A DNA stretch of 5,089 nucleotides. Source: an uncultured Klebsiella sp. GTDB taxonomy: Bacteria > Pseudomonadota > Gammaproteobacteria > Enterobacterales > Enterobacteriaceae. Made by a program: the position numbers and the translations under genes. The notes beneath the pieces were generated by a model that was not told where the DNA came from, made no database searches, and saw nothing but the letters and a program-made list of their open reading frames with translations. Positions 1 through 5,089 of the stretch are shown one piece after another. The stretch's first letter is position 1, and each line of letters opens with the position of its first letter. Location of the stretch: assembly GCA_902490055.1 (NCBI GenBank), contig CABUCP010000277.1, forward strand, positions 1 through 5,089, in the 5' to 3' direction.

Positions 1-199
1 CAGCGTGGTGAATAAGTTAACCCCAGGTCGCACGGACTGTAGGCCGGATAAGGCGCAGCCGCCATCCGGCGTAAAGCGGCTCCTGAACCGCGGATATTGC
101 CCGGCGGCGCTGCGCTTGCGCGGGCCTACGGACCGGGTCCATAGGCAAGTTTCTTGTTGTATGTAGATACTGTGAACGCCGCTACCCGGGATTTTCCGC
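1..199. other. Non-coding flank downstream of cbpM
   Basis: Apart from the REP pair, this stretch shows no supported gene. A plus-strand frame at the left edge ends after four codons (stop at 13-15, reading QRGE), which could be the tail of a neighbouring gene but is too short to judge. The part between the REP pair and the cbpM stop (130-199) has only a 5-bp palindrome at 130-140 (GGACC/GGTCC) and no stem followed by a T run on the minus strand, so the end of the cbpA-cbpM transcript is not obvious. Confidence 0.5.
39..129. repeat. Inverted pair of REP elements (BIME-like) downstream of cbpM
   Basis: Two REP-type palindromes lie head to head. The first begins with the tag GTAG at 39-42; its stem pairs GCCGGAT (43-49) with ATCCGGC (64-70), with GGC (52-54) pairing to GCC (61-63) and an AA bulge at 50-51, the usual REP shape. 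The second is inverted: GCCCG (99-103) pairs with CGGGC (121-125), followed by CTAC (126-129), the complement of the GTAG tag. This arrangement is the standard enterobacterial BIME, mobilised by RAYT transposases and often found just past the 3' end of genes. Known roles of such elements are mRNA 3' stabilisation, gyrase or IHF binding and transcription attenuation; which applies here is not visible. It sits 71 bp past the cbpM stop codon, where I see no classical intrinsic terminator. Confidence 0.85.
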
Positions 200-505
200 T
201 TAGCTGTGGGTCAAAAAGCGGGCCAGACGCTGTTGCAGCAGGCGGTTTTCGCGGGTCAGCCGCGCATTCTCATCCAGCAGCGTTAGCGCCACCGCGATCC
301 CCGGCCAGTCCAGCTCCAGCTCGTTACGCAGGCGCACCGCGCGATGCACAATCGTCACCGCGCTGTCGTCAAACAGCCAGGCTTCAGCCTGCGGCTGGTG
401 TGGCTCAATCATCCCTAAGCCGACGATCTCCGTCAGCTCCTCTTCCGATACCCCGGTGCGCAGGCATAATTCGGTAATGGTAAACGTCACTGTTACTGTC
501 GCCAT
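200..505 (-). CDS. cbpM: Chaperone modulator CbpM
   Basis: CbpM is the small specific inhibitor of the co-chaperone CbpA. In E. coli it binds the CbpA J domain and blocks both its DnaK co-chaperone action and its DNA binding. The 101-residue product matches the E. coli length and can be aligned almost throughout, with hallmark segments TVTFTITE near residue 4, SEEEL at 20-24, EIVGLG at 26-31 and the near-invariant [12 protein letters not shown] at 65-76. The N-terminal half has the MerR-like helix-turn-helix character of the family; residues 77-98 form a heptad-like helix rich in Leu, Glu and Arg. The start at 505 is preferred over an in-frame ATG at 520 because GGGGA (517-513) lies 7 nt upstream and the shorter form gives the family length. 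The start overlaps the cbpA stop by one base (TAATG), so translation is probably coupled to cbpA. Confidence 0.95.
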   Translation of the reverse strand: MATVTVTFTITELCLRTGVSEEELTEIVGLGMIEPHQPQAEAWLFDDSAVTIVHRAVRLRNELELDWPGIAVALTLLDENARLTRENRLLQQRLARFLTHS

Positions 506-1422
506 TAGGCTTTCCCCCATGTCTTACGCGGATCGAAGCTGGCTTCGCTTTCGGCGAGCTGCTGCCAGAGCTCACGCGCTTTTTCATCTGGTTTTGGCGG
601 CATGACAATTTTGATGACGGCGAACAGATCGCCGGTGTGGTTTTTGCTCACCAGCCCTTTGCCCTTGATGCGTAGCCGTTGCCCCGCCTGGCTACCCGCT
701 GGAATGGTCAGCAGGATGCTCTCTTTCAGCGTCGGTACCGTGACCCTGGCCCCCAGCGCGGCTTCCCACGGCGCCAGCGGCAGGACGATTTCCAGATTAT
801 GACCGTTGATGTCGAAGAGCGGATGCGGCGCGATATGAATCACCAGCCACAGATCGCCGTTCGGGCCGCCGTTTTCGCCCGGCGTCCCCTGACCTTTCAG
901 GCGAATACGCTGACCGTCGCTGACCCCGGCCGGAATTTTCACATTCAGCGTTTTCGGCGTTTCGCTCTCAACCATGCCGAAGACGTTATAAACCGGCAGC
1001 TTGTAGCTGATGGTACGGGTCTGCTCGGCTAAGGTTTCTTCGAGGAAGACCGCAACCTCGATTTCTAAATCGTGGCCGCGTTCGGCGCGCTGGCGGCGGG
1101 CATGGTGCGCCTGCTGGCCGAACATCGAGGAGAAGATATCGTCGAAGTCCTGCTGACTGTAGCTCTGCTCGTGAGCGTGTTGCTGCTGGTTGAACTGTGG
1201 ATCGTTGCGGTGCTGCCAGAGCTGATCGTACTCGGCGCGCCGCTGATCGTCTTTGAGAACCTCCCATGCTTCGGCGAGATCTTTAAATTTGGCTTCGGCA
1301 TCGGTTTCTTTGCTGACGTCGGGGTGATATTTACGAGCCAAACGGCGGTAGGCGGTCTTGATCGTCTTCAGATCGTCCGTTGGCTTAACCCCAAGAATGG
1401 TGTAATAATCCTTTAATTCCAT
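505..1422 (-). CDS. cbpA: Curved DNA-binding protein CbpA (DnaJ-like co-chaperone)
   Basis: CbpA is a class B J-protein: it stimulates DnaK ATPase and delivers substrates, and it also binds curved DNA in the stationary-phase nucleoid. The 305-residue product (E. coli form about 306) starts with the J domain (about 1-70), with the HPD tripeptide at residues 33-35 that is required for DnaK stimulation. A Gln/His/Phe-rich linker follows (about 71-115) containing [11 protein letters not shown] at 92-102. Two beta-sandwich peptide-binding domains follow (about 116-206 and 207-275) with [20 protein letters not shown] from 163 and [17 protein letters not shown] from 240. There are no CXXCXGXG zinc repeats, which separates it from DnaJ itself. 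The C-terminus [11 protein letters not shown] is the CbpA dimerisation-end signature. The ATG at 1422 has a TGAGAT Shine-Dalgarno (1434-1429). It is the first gene of a two-gene operon with cbpM; a sigmaS-like -10 lies upstream. Confidence 0.97.
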   Translation of the reverse strand: MELKDYYTILGVKPTDDLKTIKTAYRRLARKYHPDVSKETDAEAKFKDLAEAWEVLKDDQRRAEYDQLWQHRNDPQFNQQQHAHEQSYSQQDFDDIFSSMFGQQAHHARRQRAERGHDLEIEVAVFLEETLAEQTRTISYKLPVYNVFGMVESETPKTLNVKIPAGVSDGQRIRLKGQGTPGENGGPNGDLWLVIHIAPHPLFDINGHNLEIVLPLAPWEAALGARVTVPTLKESILLTIPAGSQAGQRLRIKGKGLVSKNHTGDLFAVIKIVMPPKPDEKARELWQQLAESEASFDPRKTWGKA

Positions 1423-1481
1423 GGTGTTATCTCATTTATGCTCAAAAATCTGGTCACAGAATCCCTGGATCAGGCGCTCTA

Positions 1482-1491
1482 TTAAGCGTAG
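1482..1491 (-). promoter_or_regulatory. sigmaS-type extended -10 element of cbpA
   Basis: Read on the minus strand the site is CTACGCTTAA, which fits the sigmaS-preferred pattern CTAYRCTTAA at every position. The -10 hexamer is TACGCT (1490-1485). No good -35 hexamer is found 16-18 bp upstream, which is common for sigmaS promoters. A start site near 1478 would give a leader of about 56 nt before the cbpA ATG. E. coli cbpA is known to be induced in stationary phase through sigmaS, which agrees with this reading. The start site itself is inferred. Confidence 0.65.
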
Positions 1492-1523
1492 GGCAAACGA
1501 GCAACAGCGGCGGGGAAAAGTGA

Positions 1524-1556
1524 GGAAAACTTGACGCCGTCGGGGTTGACGGCGTC
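1524..1556 (-). terminator. Intrinsic terminator of the TerC-family gene
   Basis: On the minus strand a perfect 9-bp stem, GACGCCGTC with GACGGCGTC (1556-1548 and 1541-1533), closes a 6-nt loop and is followed by AAGTTTTCC (1532-1524). It begins 7 nt after the TerC stop codon. The T tract is interrupted, so termination may be incomplete. It would insulate cbpA from read-through of the upstream gene. Confidence 0.75.
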
Positions 1557-1563
1557 CGGCGGG

Positions 1564-2244
1564 TTATTCTGCGGAGCCAGGACGATAATTGCGCCGCAGC
1601 CCTTCCAGAAGCACCAGCGCCGCGCCGACGGCGCCGGCAATAAAATGCAGGTAATCCGGGGCGTTGGGGAACAACTGAATAAGGGTCGGGTCGGTCACCA
1701 GCATTGAACCGGCAATCCAGCCGATTAACGCGCCGCCGAGCAGCACCACCGCAGGGAAGCGAGTGAGGATCGCCAGCACCAGCTTGCTGCCCGCGACGAT
1801 AATTGGAATGCTGATCAGCACGCCCAACGCCACCAGTAGCAGATGGCCTTTACCAGCGGCGGCGACGGCCAGTACGTTATCCAATGACATAATCACATCG
1901 GCGACGGTGATGGTAACGGCGGTGCGCCACAGACTGCTGGAGCTGTCGATATCGCTCTCTTCTTCCTGGTTGGCGACCAGCTTGATGCCAATCCACAGCA
2001 GCAGTAGCGCGCCGACGATTTTCAGCCACGGCAGCGACAGCAAATAAATCGCCACCGCCAACAGCGCGACCCGGGCGATAATCGCGCCGAGAGTACCGAT
2101 AACAATCGCTTTGCTGCGCAGATGCGTTGGCAGCTTGCGGCAGGCCATGGCGATGACCACCGCGTTATCGCCGCCTAATAGCAAATCAATTGCGATAATT
2201 TGCAGCAAAACGGCGAAGTCCCACTGACTTAATATTTCATTCAT
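1564..2244 (-). CDS. TerC-family integral membrane protein (probable metal exporter)
   Basis: The 226-residue product is very hydrophobic, with about seven membrane segments (roughly 10-33, 45-69, 72-92, 108-129, 133-156, 163-183 and 200-216). It carries the two paired acidic signatures of the TerC family: GGDNAVVI at 24-31 and DVIMSLDN at 116-123, whose Asp and Asn residues lie within membrane helices and are thought to bind metal. Length and layout resemble the short YjbE-like branch rather than the longer E. coli Alx. Relatives (Alx, MeeF) export Mn2+, so Mn export at the inner membrane is the best guess; tellurite resistance is not implied, as no other ter genes are present. The frame stays open up to a TTG at 2355, but that codon has no Shine-Dalgarno and the extra residues are polar and Arg-rich, so the ATG at 2244 (weak GAG 6 nt upstream) is chosen. 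It is divergent from the DsbA-like gene. Confidence 0.88.
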   Translation of the reverse strand: MNEILSQWDFAVLLQIIAIDLLLGGDNAVVIAMACRKLPTHLRSKAIVIGTLGAIIARVALLAVAIYLLSLPWLKIVGALLLLWIGIKLVANQEEESDIDSSSSLWRTAVTITVADVIMSLDNVLAVAAAGKGHLLLVALGVLISIPIIVAGSKLVLAILTRFPAVVLLGGALIGWIAGSMLVTDPTLIQLFPNAPDYLHFIAGAVGAALVLLEGLRRNYRPGSAE

Positions 2245-2352
2245 GCCCGACTCGTATTGCGAAAAACATCGATCTACAAAGATGGGCGCAGGGTACTCTC
2301 GTTGGCGGCGCCTGACTACCCTTGCAGCCGTAGGGGTAAATCCCGTGTCTGA
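2245..2352 (-). promoter_or_regulatory. Structured 5' leader of the TerC-family gene, possible riboregulator
   Basis: Read on the minus strand, AGGGTA (2322-2317) can pair with TACCCT (2295-2290), while GGCGC (2312-2308), inside that loop, can pair with GCGCC (2289-2285) directly after it. Together these make a compact H-type pseudoknot with a 6-bp and a 5-bp stem. An upstream TACCCCT (2338-2332) can compete for the same AGGGTA, which would give a two-state switch. Downstream, ATCT/AGAT or CATC/GATG can form a small hairpin followed by five Ts (2266-2262). Mn riboswitches of the yybP-ykoY class often precede TerC-family genes, but I do not find their conserved GGGGAGUAG box, so I do not assign that class. 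The 5' end is inferred. Confidence 0.4.
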
Positions 2353-2380
2353 CAAATAAAGTTACGAATCAATGCATAGA

Positions 2381-2409
2381 CTGACAATGTTTCGTCCGCA
2401 AAGGATGAT
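2381..2409 (+). promoter_or_regulatory. Candidate sigma70 promoter of the DsbA-like gene
   Basis: CTGACA (2381-2386, five of six matches to TTGACA) is followed after 17 bp by GATGAT (2404-2409, four of six matches to TATAAT). The start would lie near 2416, giving a leader of about 48 nt. On the opposite strand the same bases read TTGTCA (2387-2382), a possible -35 for the divergent TerC gene with a poor -10 (TAACTT, 2364-2359). Both assignments are by eye only. Confidence 0.4.
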
Positions 2410-2448
2410 ATTTTGTGCGATTAGGCTCACCTGCCGTCTACTTTATCG

Positions 2449-2454
2449 TAAGGA
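2449..2454 (+). promoter_or_regulatory. Ribosome binding site of the DsbA-like gene
   Basis: TAAGGA lies 9 nt before the ATG at 2464. It fixes the start at this codon, which also gives a complete signal peptide. Confidence 0.8.
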
Positions 2455-2463
2455 CTTTTCAAT

Positions 2464-3255
2464 ATGTCTGGCTTCAAGAATGTACTTATTCTCGCCCTGG
2501 CGGGCGCTTCCCTGCTGCCGGCGCTGGCCAGCGCCGCTGACGCGCCTGCCGCGACGTTCACCCCGGAACAGGAAGCGCGTATCGGCAAAATCGCCGCTGA
2601 TTACTTAGTCGCCCATCCGGAAGTGCTATTGCAGGCCAGCCAAAAGCTGCAGCAAATTCAGGCTCAGCAGCAGGCCAGCGCCGCGACTCAGGCGGTTCTC
2701 AAGAACGCCGATAAGCTGACGCAGGATAAGGCCACCCCGACCTACGGCCCGGCTAACGGTAAAGTCACCGTTATCGAGTTCTTCGATTATCAGTGCATCT
2801 ACTGTAGCCGCCTGGCGCCGGTGATGGAGCAGGTGATCAAAGACCATCCGCAAACGCGCTTCGCCTTCAAAGAGTGGCCGATTTTCGGCAGCCGCTGGGA
2901 AACCTCGCTGGAGGCGGCAAAAACCGGTATGCAGATTTATCAGCAGAAAGGCGCAGAAGCCTATCTGACCTATCACAACGGTATTTACGCCACCGGGCAT
3001 AACGAAGGCAAACTGACGGCGGCGGATATCCAGCAACAGGCGAAAAAGGTCAACTTTGATGCCAAAAAAGCGGCTGACGTTGAGCCTGCGCTGGAAAACA
3101 TCAACCAGCTGGCGCAGGAAATTGGCTTAAGCGGCACGCCTGGCGTGATTGTAATGCCGACCACCGGCGCGACCGAAGCGACGATTACCGTCTTCCCTGG
3201 ACTGGCGGATAAAGCCTCGCTGGATGCGGCGATCAAGAAAGCCGGCGGGCAGTAA
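2464..3255 (+). CDS. Secreted DsbA-family thiol-disulfide oxidoreductase (ScsC/BcfH/Com1-like)
   Basis: The 263-residue product begins with a signal peptide: Lys at 5, a hydrophobic core at 7-21 and a likely cut after LASA (residue 24 or 25). Residues about 32-75 form a helical region (EQEARIGKIAADYLVAHPEV, then a Gln/Ala-rich stretch) resembling the N-terminal oligomerisation segment of ScsC and Com1-type proteins. A thioredoxin fold follows from about 90, with VIEFFDYQ leading into the CIYC active site (111-114), a helical insertion (about 145-215), and the cis-Pro loop SGTPGVIV (Pro226). The active-site pair are the only cysteines. It should catalyse disulfide exchange in the periplasm; whether oxidase, isomerase or reductase cannot be told, though oligomeric relatives (Proteus ScsC, BcfH) show isomerase activity. 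It differs from classical DsbA, which has CPHC and no such N-terminal arm. No partner such as DsbB or DsbD is nearby. It stands alone between its own promoter and terminator. Confidence 0.9.
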   Translation: MSGFKNVLILALAGASLLPALASAADAPAATFTPEQEARIGKIAADYLVAHPEVLLQASQKLQQIQAQQQASAATQAVLKNADKLTQDKATPTYGPANGKVTVIEFFDYQCIYCSRLAPVMEQVIKDHPQTRFAFKEWPIFGSRWETSLEAAKTGMQIYQQKGAEAYLTYHNGIYATGHNEGKLTAADIQQQAKKVNFDAKKAADVEPALENINQLAQEIGLSGTPGVIVMPTTGATEATITVFPGLADKASLDAAIKKAGGQ

Positions 3256-3275
3256 TCCTCCCGCTCCGCAAGATG

Positions 3276-3303
3276 AAAGGCCGCAAGCGATGCGGCCTTT
3301 TTT
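3276..3303 (+). terminator. Strong intrinsic terminator between convergent genes
   Basis: A perfect 9-bp stem, AAAGGCCGC (3276-3284) with GCGGCCTTT (3292-3300), closes a 7-nt loop and runs into six Ts (3298-3303). It ends the DsbA-like transcript 20 nt after its stop. On the minus strand the same hairpin follows the pgaD stop but has only TTTC after it, so it may serve pgaD as a weaker, bidirectional terminator. Confidence 0.9.
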
Positions 3304-3313
3304 GTGGCGCTAA

Positions 3314-3748
3314 TTAGCGTTCGTCTTCCTCGTCCGGGTTAATTTTCAAATCAATGATTCTGCCAATCTGATCGTGGTAAACCGTCAGCAGGTTGTATTG
3401 GCTCATCTCGGAAATGATTTGCGGCGCAATATTAAAGCTCTCCGCCAACTCCTCATGGCGCAGCGAAGCCATACTACCGTGCCGCCGGGCGTTATAGCGG
3501 CGCAGATTGTACTGATACCACAAGATCAGCAGCCAACCGTTGATGGCCGCCACCAGTAAATAGACCAATACGGTATTAAACGACGCAATAATCGCCTCCC
3601 AGCTGTCGTTGCCGCGCTCGGTAAACTGCATCAGCAGGTTGGCATACAGGAAAAAGGCAAAGCCGGCCCAGGCGATGGCGGTCAGGATGCCATCAAAGAT
3701 CCGCGGCAGCATGCGGTGCTCGGTTAATATCAGGGTTTGTTCGTTCAT
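3314..3748 (-). CDS. pgaD: Poly-N-acetylglucosamine synthase accessory subunit PgaD
   Basis: PgaD is the small inner-membrane partner of the PgaC synthase. In E. coli both proteins jointly bind cyclic di-GMP, which stabilises the complex and activates polymer synthesis. The 144-residue product has the PgaD layout: a short cytoplasmic N-terminus, a membrane helix at about 20-42, a short periplasmic loop (43-56), a second helix at about 57-79, an Arg-rich cytoplasmic boundary ([10 protein letters not shown] from 82) and a soluble C-terminal tail with [10 protein letters not shown], comparable to the YAESLAI segment of E. coli. Elsewhere similarity to the E. coli protein (137 residues) is low, and the C-terminus is strongly acidic (NPDEEDER). 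Identity rests on topology, size and position. The start overlaps the pgaC stop as ATGA (3748-3745), with AAGGAAG 7-8 nt upstream inside pgaC, so it should be translated with pgaC. Confidence 0.92.
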   Translation of the reverse strand: MNEQTLILTEHRMLPRIFDGILTAIAWAGFAFFLYANLLMQFTERGNDSWEAIIASFNTVLVYLLVAAINGWLLILWYQYNLRRYNARRHGSMASLRHEELAESFNIAPQIISEMSQYNLLTVYHDQIGRIIDLKINPDEEDER

Positions 3749-5076
3749 GACATTCTTCCTTTACCTCTATCCGGGCTGACCCAGCGAGCCCTGGCGCGTT
3801 TACGTTTCAACATCACTTTCGGGAAAGCGACGATGGTGGTCAGCAGACCAATCATCCAGTACACCATCGGGAACCAGATCACCCAAAACAGTGAACCGGC
3901 GACGCCGCGTTCATAGCGCCGTTCGATATACAAACTGGCGATAAACTGCAGTAGACACATCACCCCCAACAGCAGCCCGGTAAACTCCGGCGGAAACAGG
4001 CTGCGGACGGTCAGGTTTTCCGGTAGCGGCGCAAAATGGCTGGCGATGAACAGAAAAATAGTGACTGCATAGGCAAAGGCCCACAGCGTGGAGAGGGCAT
4101 ATTCAAGAAATAGCGGCCACATCCGATGATGCTCCCAGCGAAACAGGCGGCGCAGGTTCACCAGGAACACCTCGGCGCCGCCCTGCGCCCAGCGCAGGCG
4201 CTGCTTCCATAATCCTTTCAGCGTTTCCGGCATCAGGATCCAGCACAGCGCTCGCGGCTCAAAGAAAATCGCCCAGTGGCGTAGCTGCAGTTTCCAACTG
4301 ATATCAATGTCTTCGGTGATCATATCCGGGCTCCAGTAGCCAACGTCGGCCAGCGCCTGACGACGAAAGGCGGCAATCACTCCGGAGACGGTAAACACCC
4401 GGCCGTAAATACGCTGGGTGCGCTTAATCAGCCCGATTATCGAAGAGAACTCGCCGACCTGAATACGGCCGATCAGCGTCGAGCGGGTACGAATACGCGG
4501 GTTACCGGTGACTGCGCCGACATGGGGGTATTGAATCAGCGGCGCGACCAGATAGGCCGCCGTATCGCGGTCAAGCAGAGCATCGCCGTCGATACAGACC
4601 AGTAAATCCCCGCGCGCGGCGGCGGCGCCGGCCTTTAGCGCCACCGCTTTTCCCTGGTTTTCGGCCAGGTGAATGACCCGCAGCAGGGCGTACTCTTCCG
4701 CCAACTGGTTGAGCACCCTGGCGGTATCATCGGATGAACCGTCGTTGATAGCGATGACTTCAATATGGCGATAACGCTGCGCCAGCGCGGCTTCAATGGT
4801 TTCGCGGGCGTTTTTCTCCTCGTTAAAACAGGGAATTAAAATGGAGATCAGCGGATTGCCCGCCAGCTCCGGCGGCGGGGTCTCTTTGCCCCACGACCAG
4901 TGGCGCTCCAACTGAAACCAGAAGTAGAGCCCGCCGGTTATCCACAGCACCGACATAAACAGCGGCCAGAAGAAGACGAAATCGAGTATCAGCTCTCCGG
5001 TAAAAACGGCGGCCACGCCCAGCGGTAGCCCGAAAACCAGGCATAGAATCGAAAATGCGATAATGCGATCAGTCAT
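3745..5076 (-). CDS. pgaC: Poly-beta-1,6-N-acetyl-D-glucosamine synthase PgaC
   Basis: PgaC is the family 2 glycosyltransferase that polymerises UDP-GlcNAc into PNAG at the inner membrane and moves the chain across it with PgaD. The 443-residue product (E. coli 441) has two N-terminal membrane helices (about 5-25 and 33-54), a cytoplasmic catalytic domain (about 75-310) and C-terminal helices (about 323-347, 366-384 and 395-417). All catalytic marks are present: NDG at 111-113 (Asp112), DGD at 163-165, TED at 254-256 with the probable base Asp256, and the processivity motif QRLRW at 292-296. The catalytic core is nearly identical to my recollection of the E. coli protein, including [10 protein letters not shown] at 191-200 and [12 protein letters not shown] at 281-292. 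The ATG at 5076 has no evident Shine-Dalgarno in the 13 upstream bases, which suggests coupling to pgaB. Activity is expected to depend on cyclic di-GMP through PgaD. Confidence 0.98.
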   Translation of the reverse strand: MTDRIIAFSILCLVFGLPLGVAAVFTGELILDFVFFWPLFMSVLWITGGLYFWFQLERHWSWGKETPPPELAGNPLISILIPCFNEEKNARETIEAALAQRYRHIEVIAINDGSSDDTARVLNQLAEEYALLRVIHLAENQGKAVALKAGAAAARGDLLVCIDGDALLDRDTAAYLVAPLIQYPHVGAVTGNPRIRTRSTLIGRIQVGEFSSIIGLIKRTQRIYGRVFTVSGVIAAFRRQALADVGYWSPDMITEDIDISWKLQLRHWAIFFEPRALCWILMPETLKGLWKQRLRWAQGGAEVFLVNLRRLFRWEHHRMWPLFLEYALSTLWAFAYAVTIFLFIASHFAPLPENLTVRSLFPPEFTGLLLGVMCLLQFIASLYIERRYERGVAGSLFWVIWFPMVYWMIGLLTTIVAFPKVMLKRKRARARWVSPDRGKGRMS

Positions 5077-5089
5077 TGTTGGGGTACCA
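5069..5089 (-). CDS. pgaB: 3' end of the upstream gene, probably pgaB (partial)
   Basis: The pga operon order is pgaA-pgaB-pgaC-pgaD, so the gene entering from the right edge should be pgaB, the PNAG de-N-acetylase and lyase lipoprotein of the outer membrane. In one frame the last codons read WYPNND and stop at TGA 5071-5069, overlapping pgaC by 8 nt. In another frame they read VPQQ and stop at TGA 5075-5073, a 4-nt overlap. I favour the first, but six codons cannot prove it; the symbol comes from operon context, not from the sequence itself. Confidence 0.5.
   Translation of the reverse strand, partial: WYPNND

Noticed and set aside
1..15. Possible end of a plus-strand gene (QRGE then stop)
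   Set aside because: Four codons at the window edge cannot be distinguished from chance.
154..477. Plus-strand open frame of 107 codons facing cbpM
   Set aside because: It is antisense to the well-supported cbpM, has low-complexity Ala/Pro/Ser/Arg composition typical of a shadow frame, and no ribosome binding site.
1072..1416. Plus-strand open frame of 114 codons, hydrophobic, inside cbpA
   Set aside because: It is an exact antisense shadow of the cbpA J domain and linker; the hydrophobic look follows from complementing charged codons.
1564..2244. Reading the TerC-family gene as part of a tellurite resistance cluster
   Set aside because: No terZ, terA, terB, terD or terE genes lie nearby, and the short TerC branch is better linked to metal export.
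2245..2352. Definite call of a yybP-ykoY Mn riboswitch upstream of the TerC gene
   Set aside because: The position is right, but the conserved GGGGAGUAG and downstream GAGACC/AAGACC boxes are not found, so only a generic structured leader is reported.
2626..3036. Minus-strand open frame of 136 codons inside the DsbA-like gene
   Set aside because: It is antisense to a gene with signal peptide and intact active site, and resembles no family I know.

Overview
The window reads as enterobacterial chromosome, most likely Klebsiella, Raoultella or a close relative. The reasons are a GC-rich base composition, an enterobacterial REP pair (GTAG-tagged imperfect palindromes), and proteins that align nearly end to end with remembered E. 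coli CbpA, CbpM and PgaC. The genus is an inference. There are six complete genes and one gene fragment. I see no insertion sequence, prophage, CRISPR array, tRNA or rRNA.

Layout from left to right. Positions 1-199 are non-coding as far as I can tell and hold the inverted REP pair (39-129). Positions 200-1422 hold the minus-strand cbpA-cbpM operon: a class B DnaJ-like co-chaperone and its dedicated inhibitor, joined by a TAATG junction and preceded by a sigmaS-type -10 element. Positions 1564-2244 hold a minus-strand TerC-family membrane protein, probably a metal (Mn) exporter, with a hairpin terminator just after its stop. Its leader (about 2245-2352) is structured and can be drawn as an H-type pseudoknot with a competing upstream strand. 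Divergent from it, 2464-3255 (+) encodes a secreted DsbA-family thiol-disulfide protein of the ScsC/BcfH/Com1 type with a CIYC active site, followed by a strong terminator. Convergent to that is the 3' half of the minus-strand pga operon: pgaD (3314-3748), pgaC (3745-5076) and the last codons of what should be pgaB at the right edge.

How the genes fit together. PgaC and PgaD form the inner-membrane synthase that makes and exports poly-beta-1,6-N-acetylglucosamine, the biofilm polysaccharide. The translation overlaps pgaB/pgaC/pgaD would keep the subunits in balance. CbpA/CbpM act with DnaK and the nucleoid in stationary phase. The TerC and DsbA-like genes share a 219-bp divergent control region and both concern the envelope, but nothing in the sequence proves a joint pathway. 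The least explained part is the TerC leader RNA.
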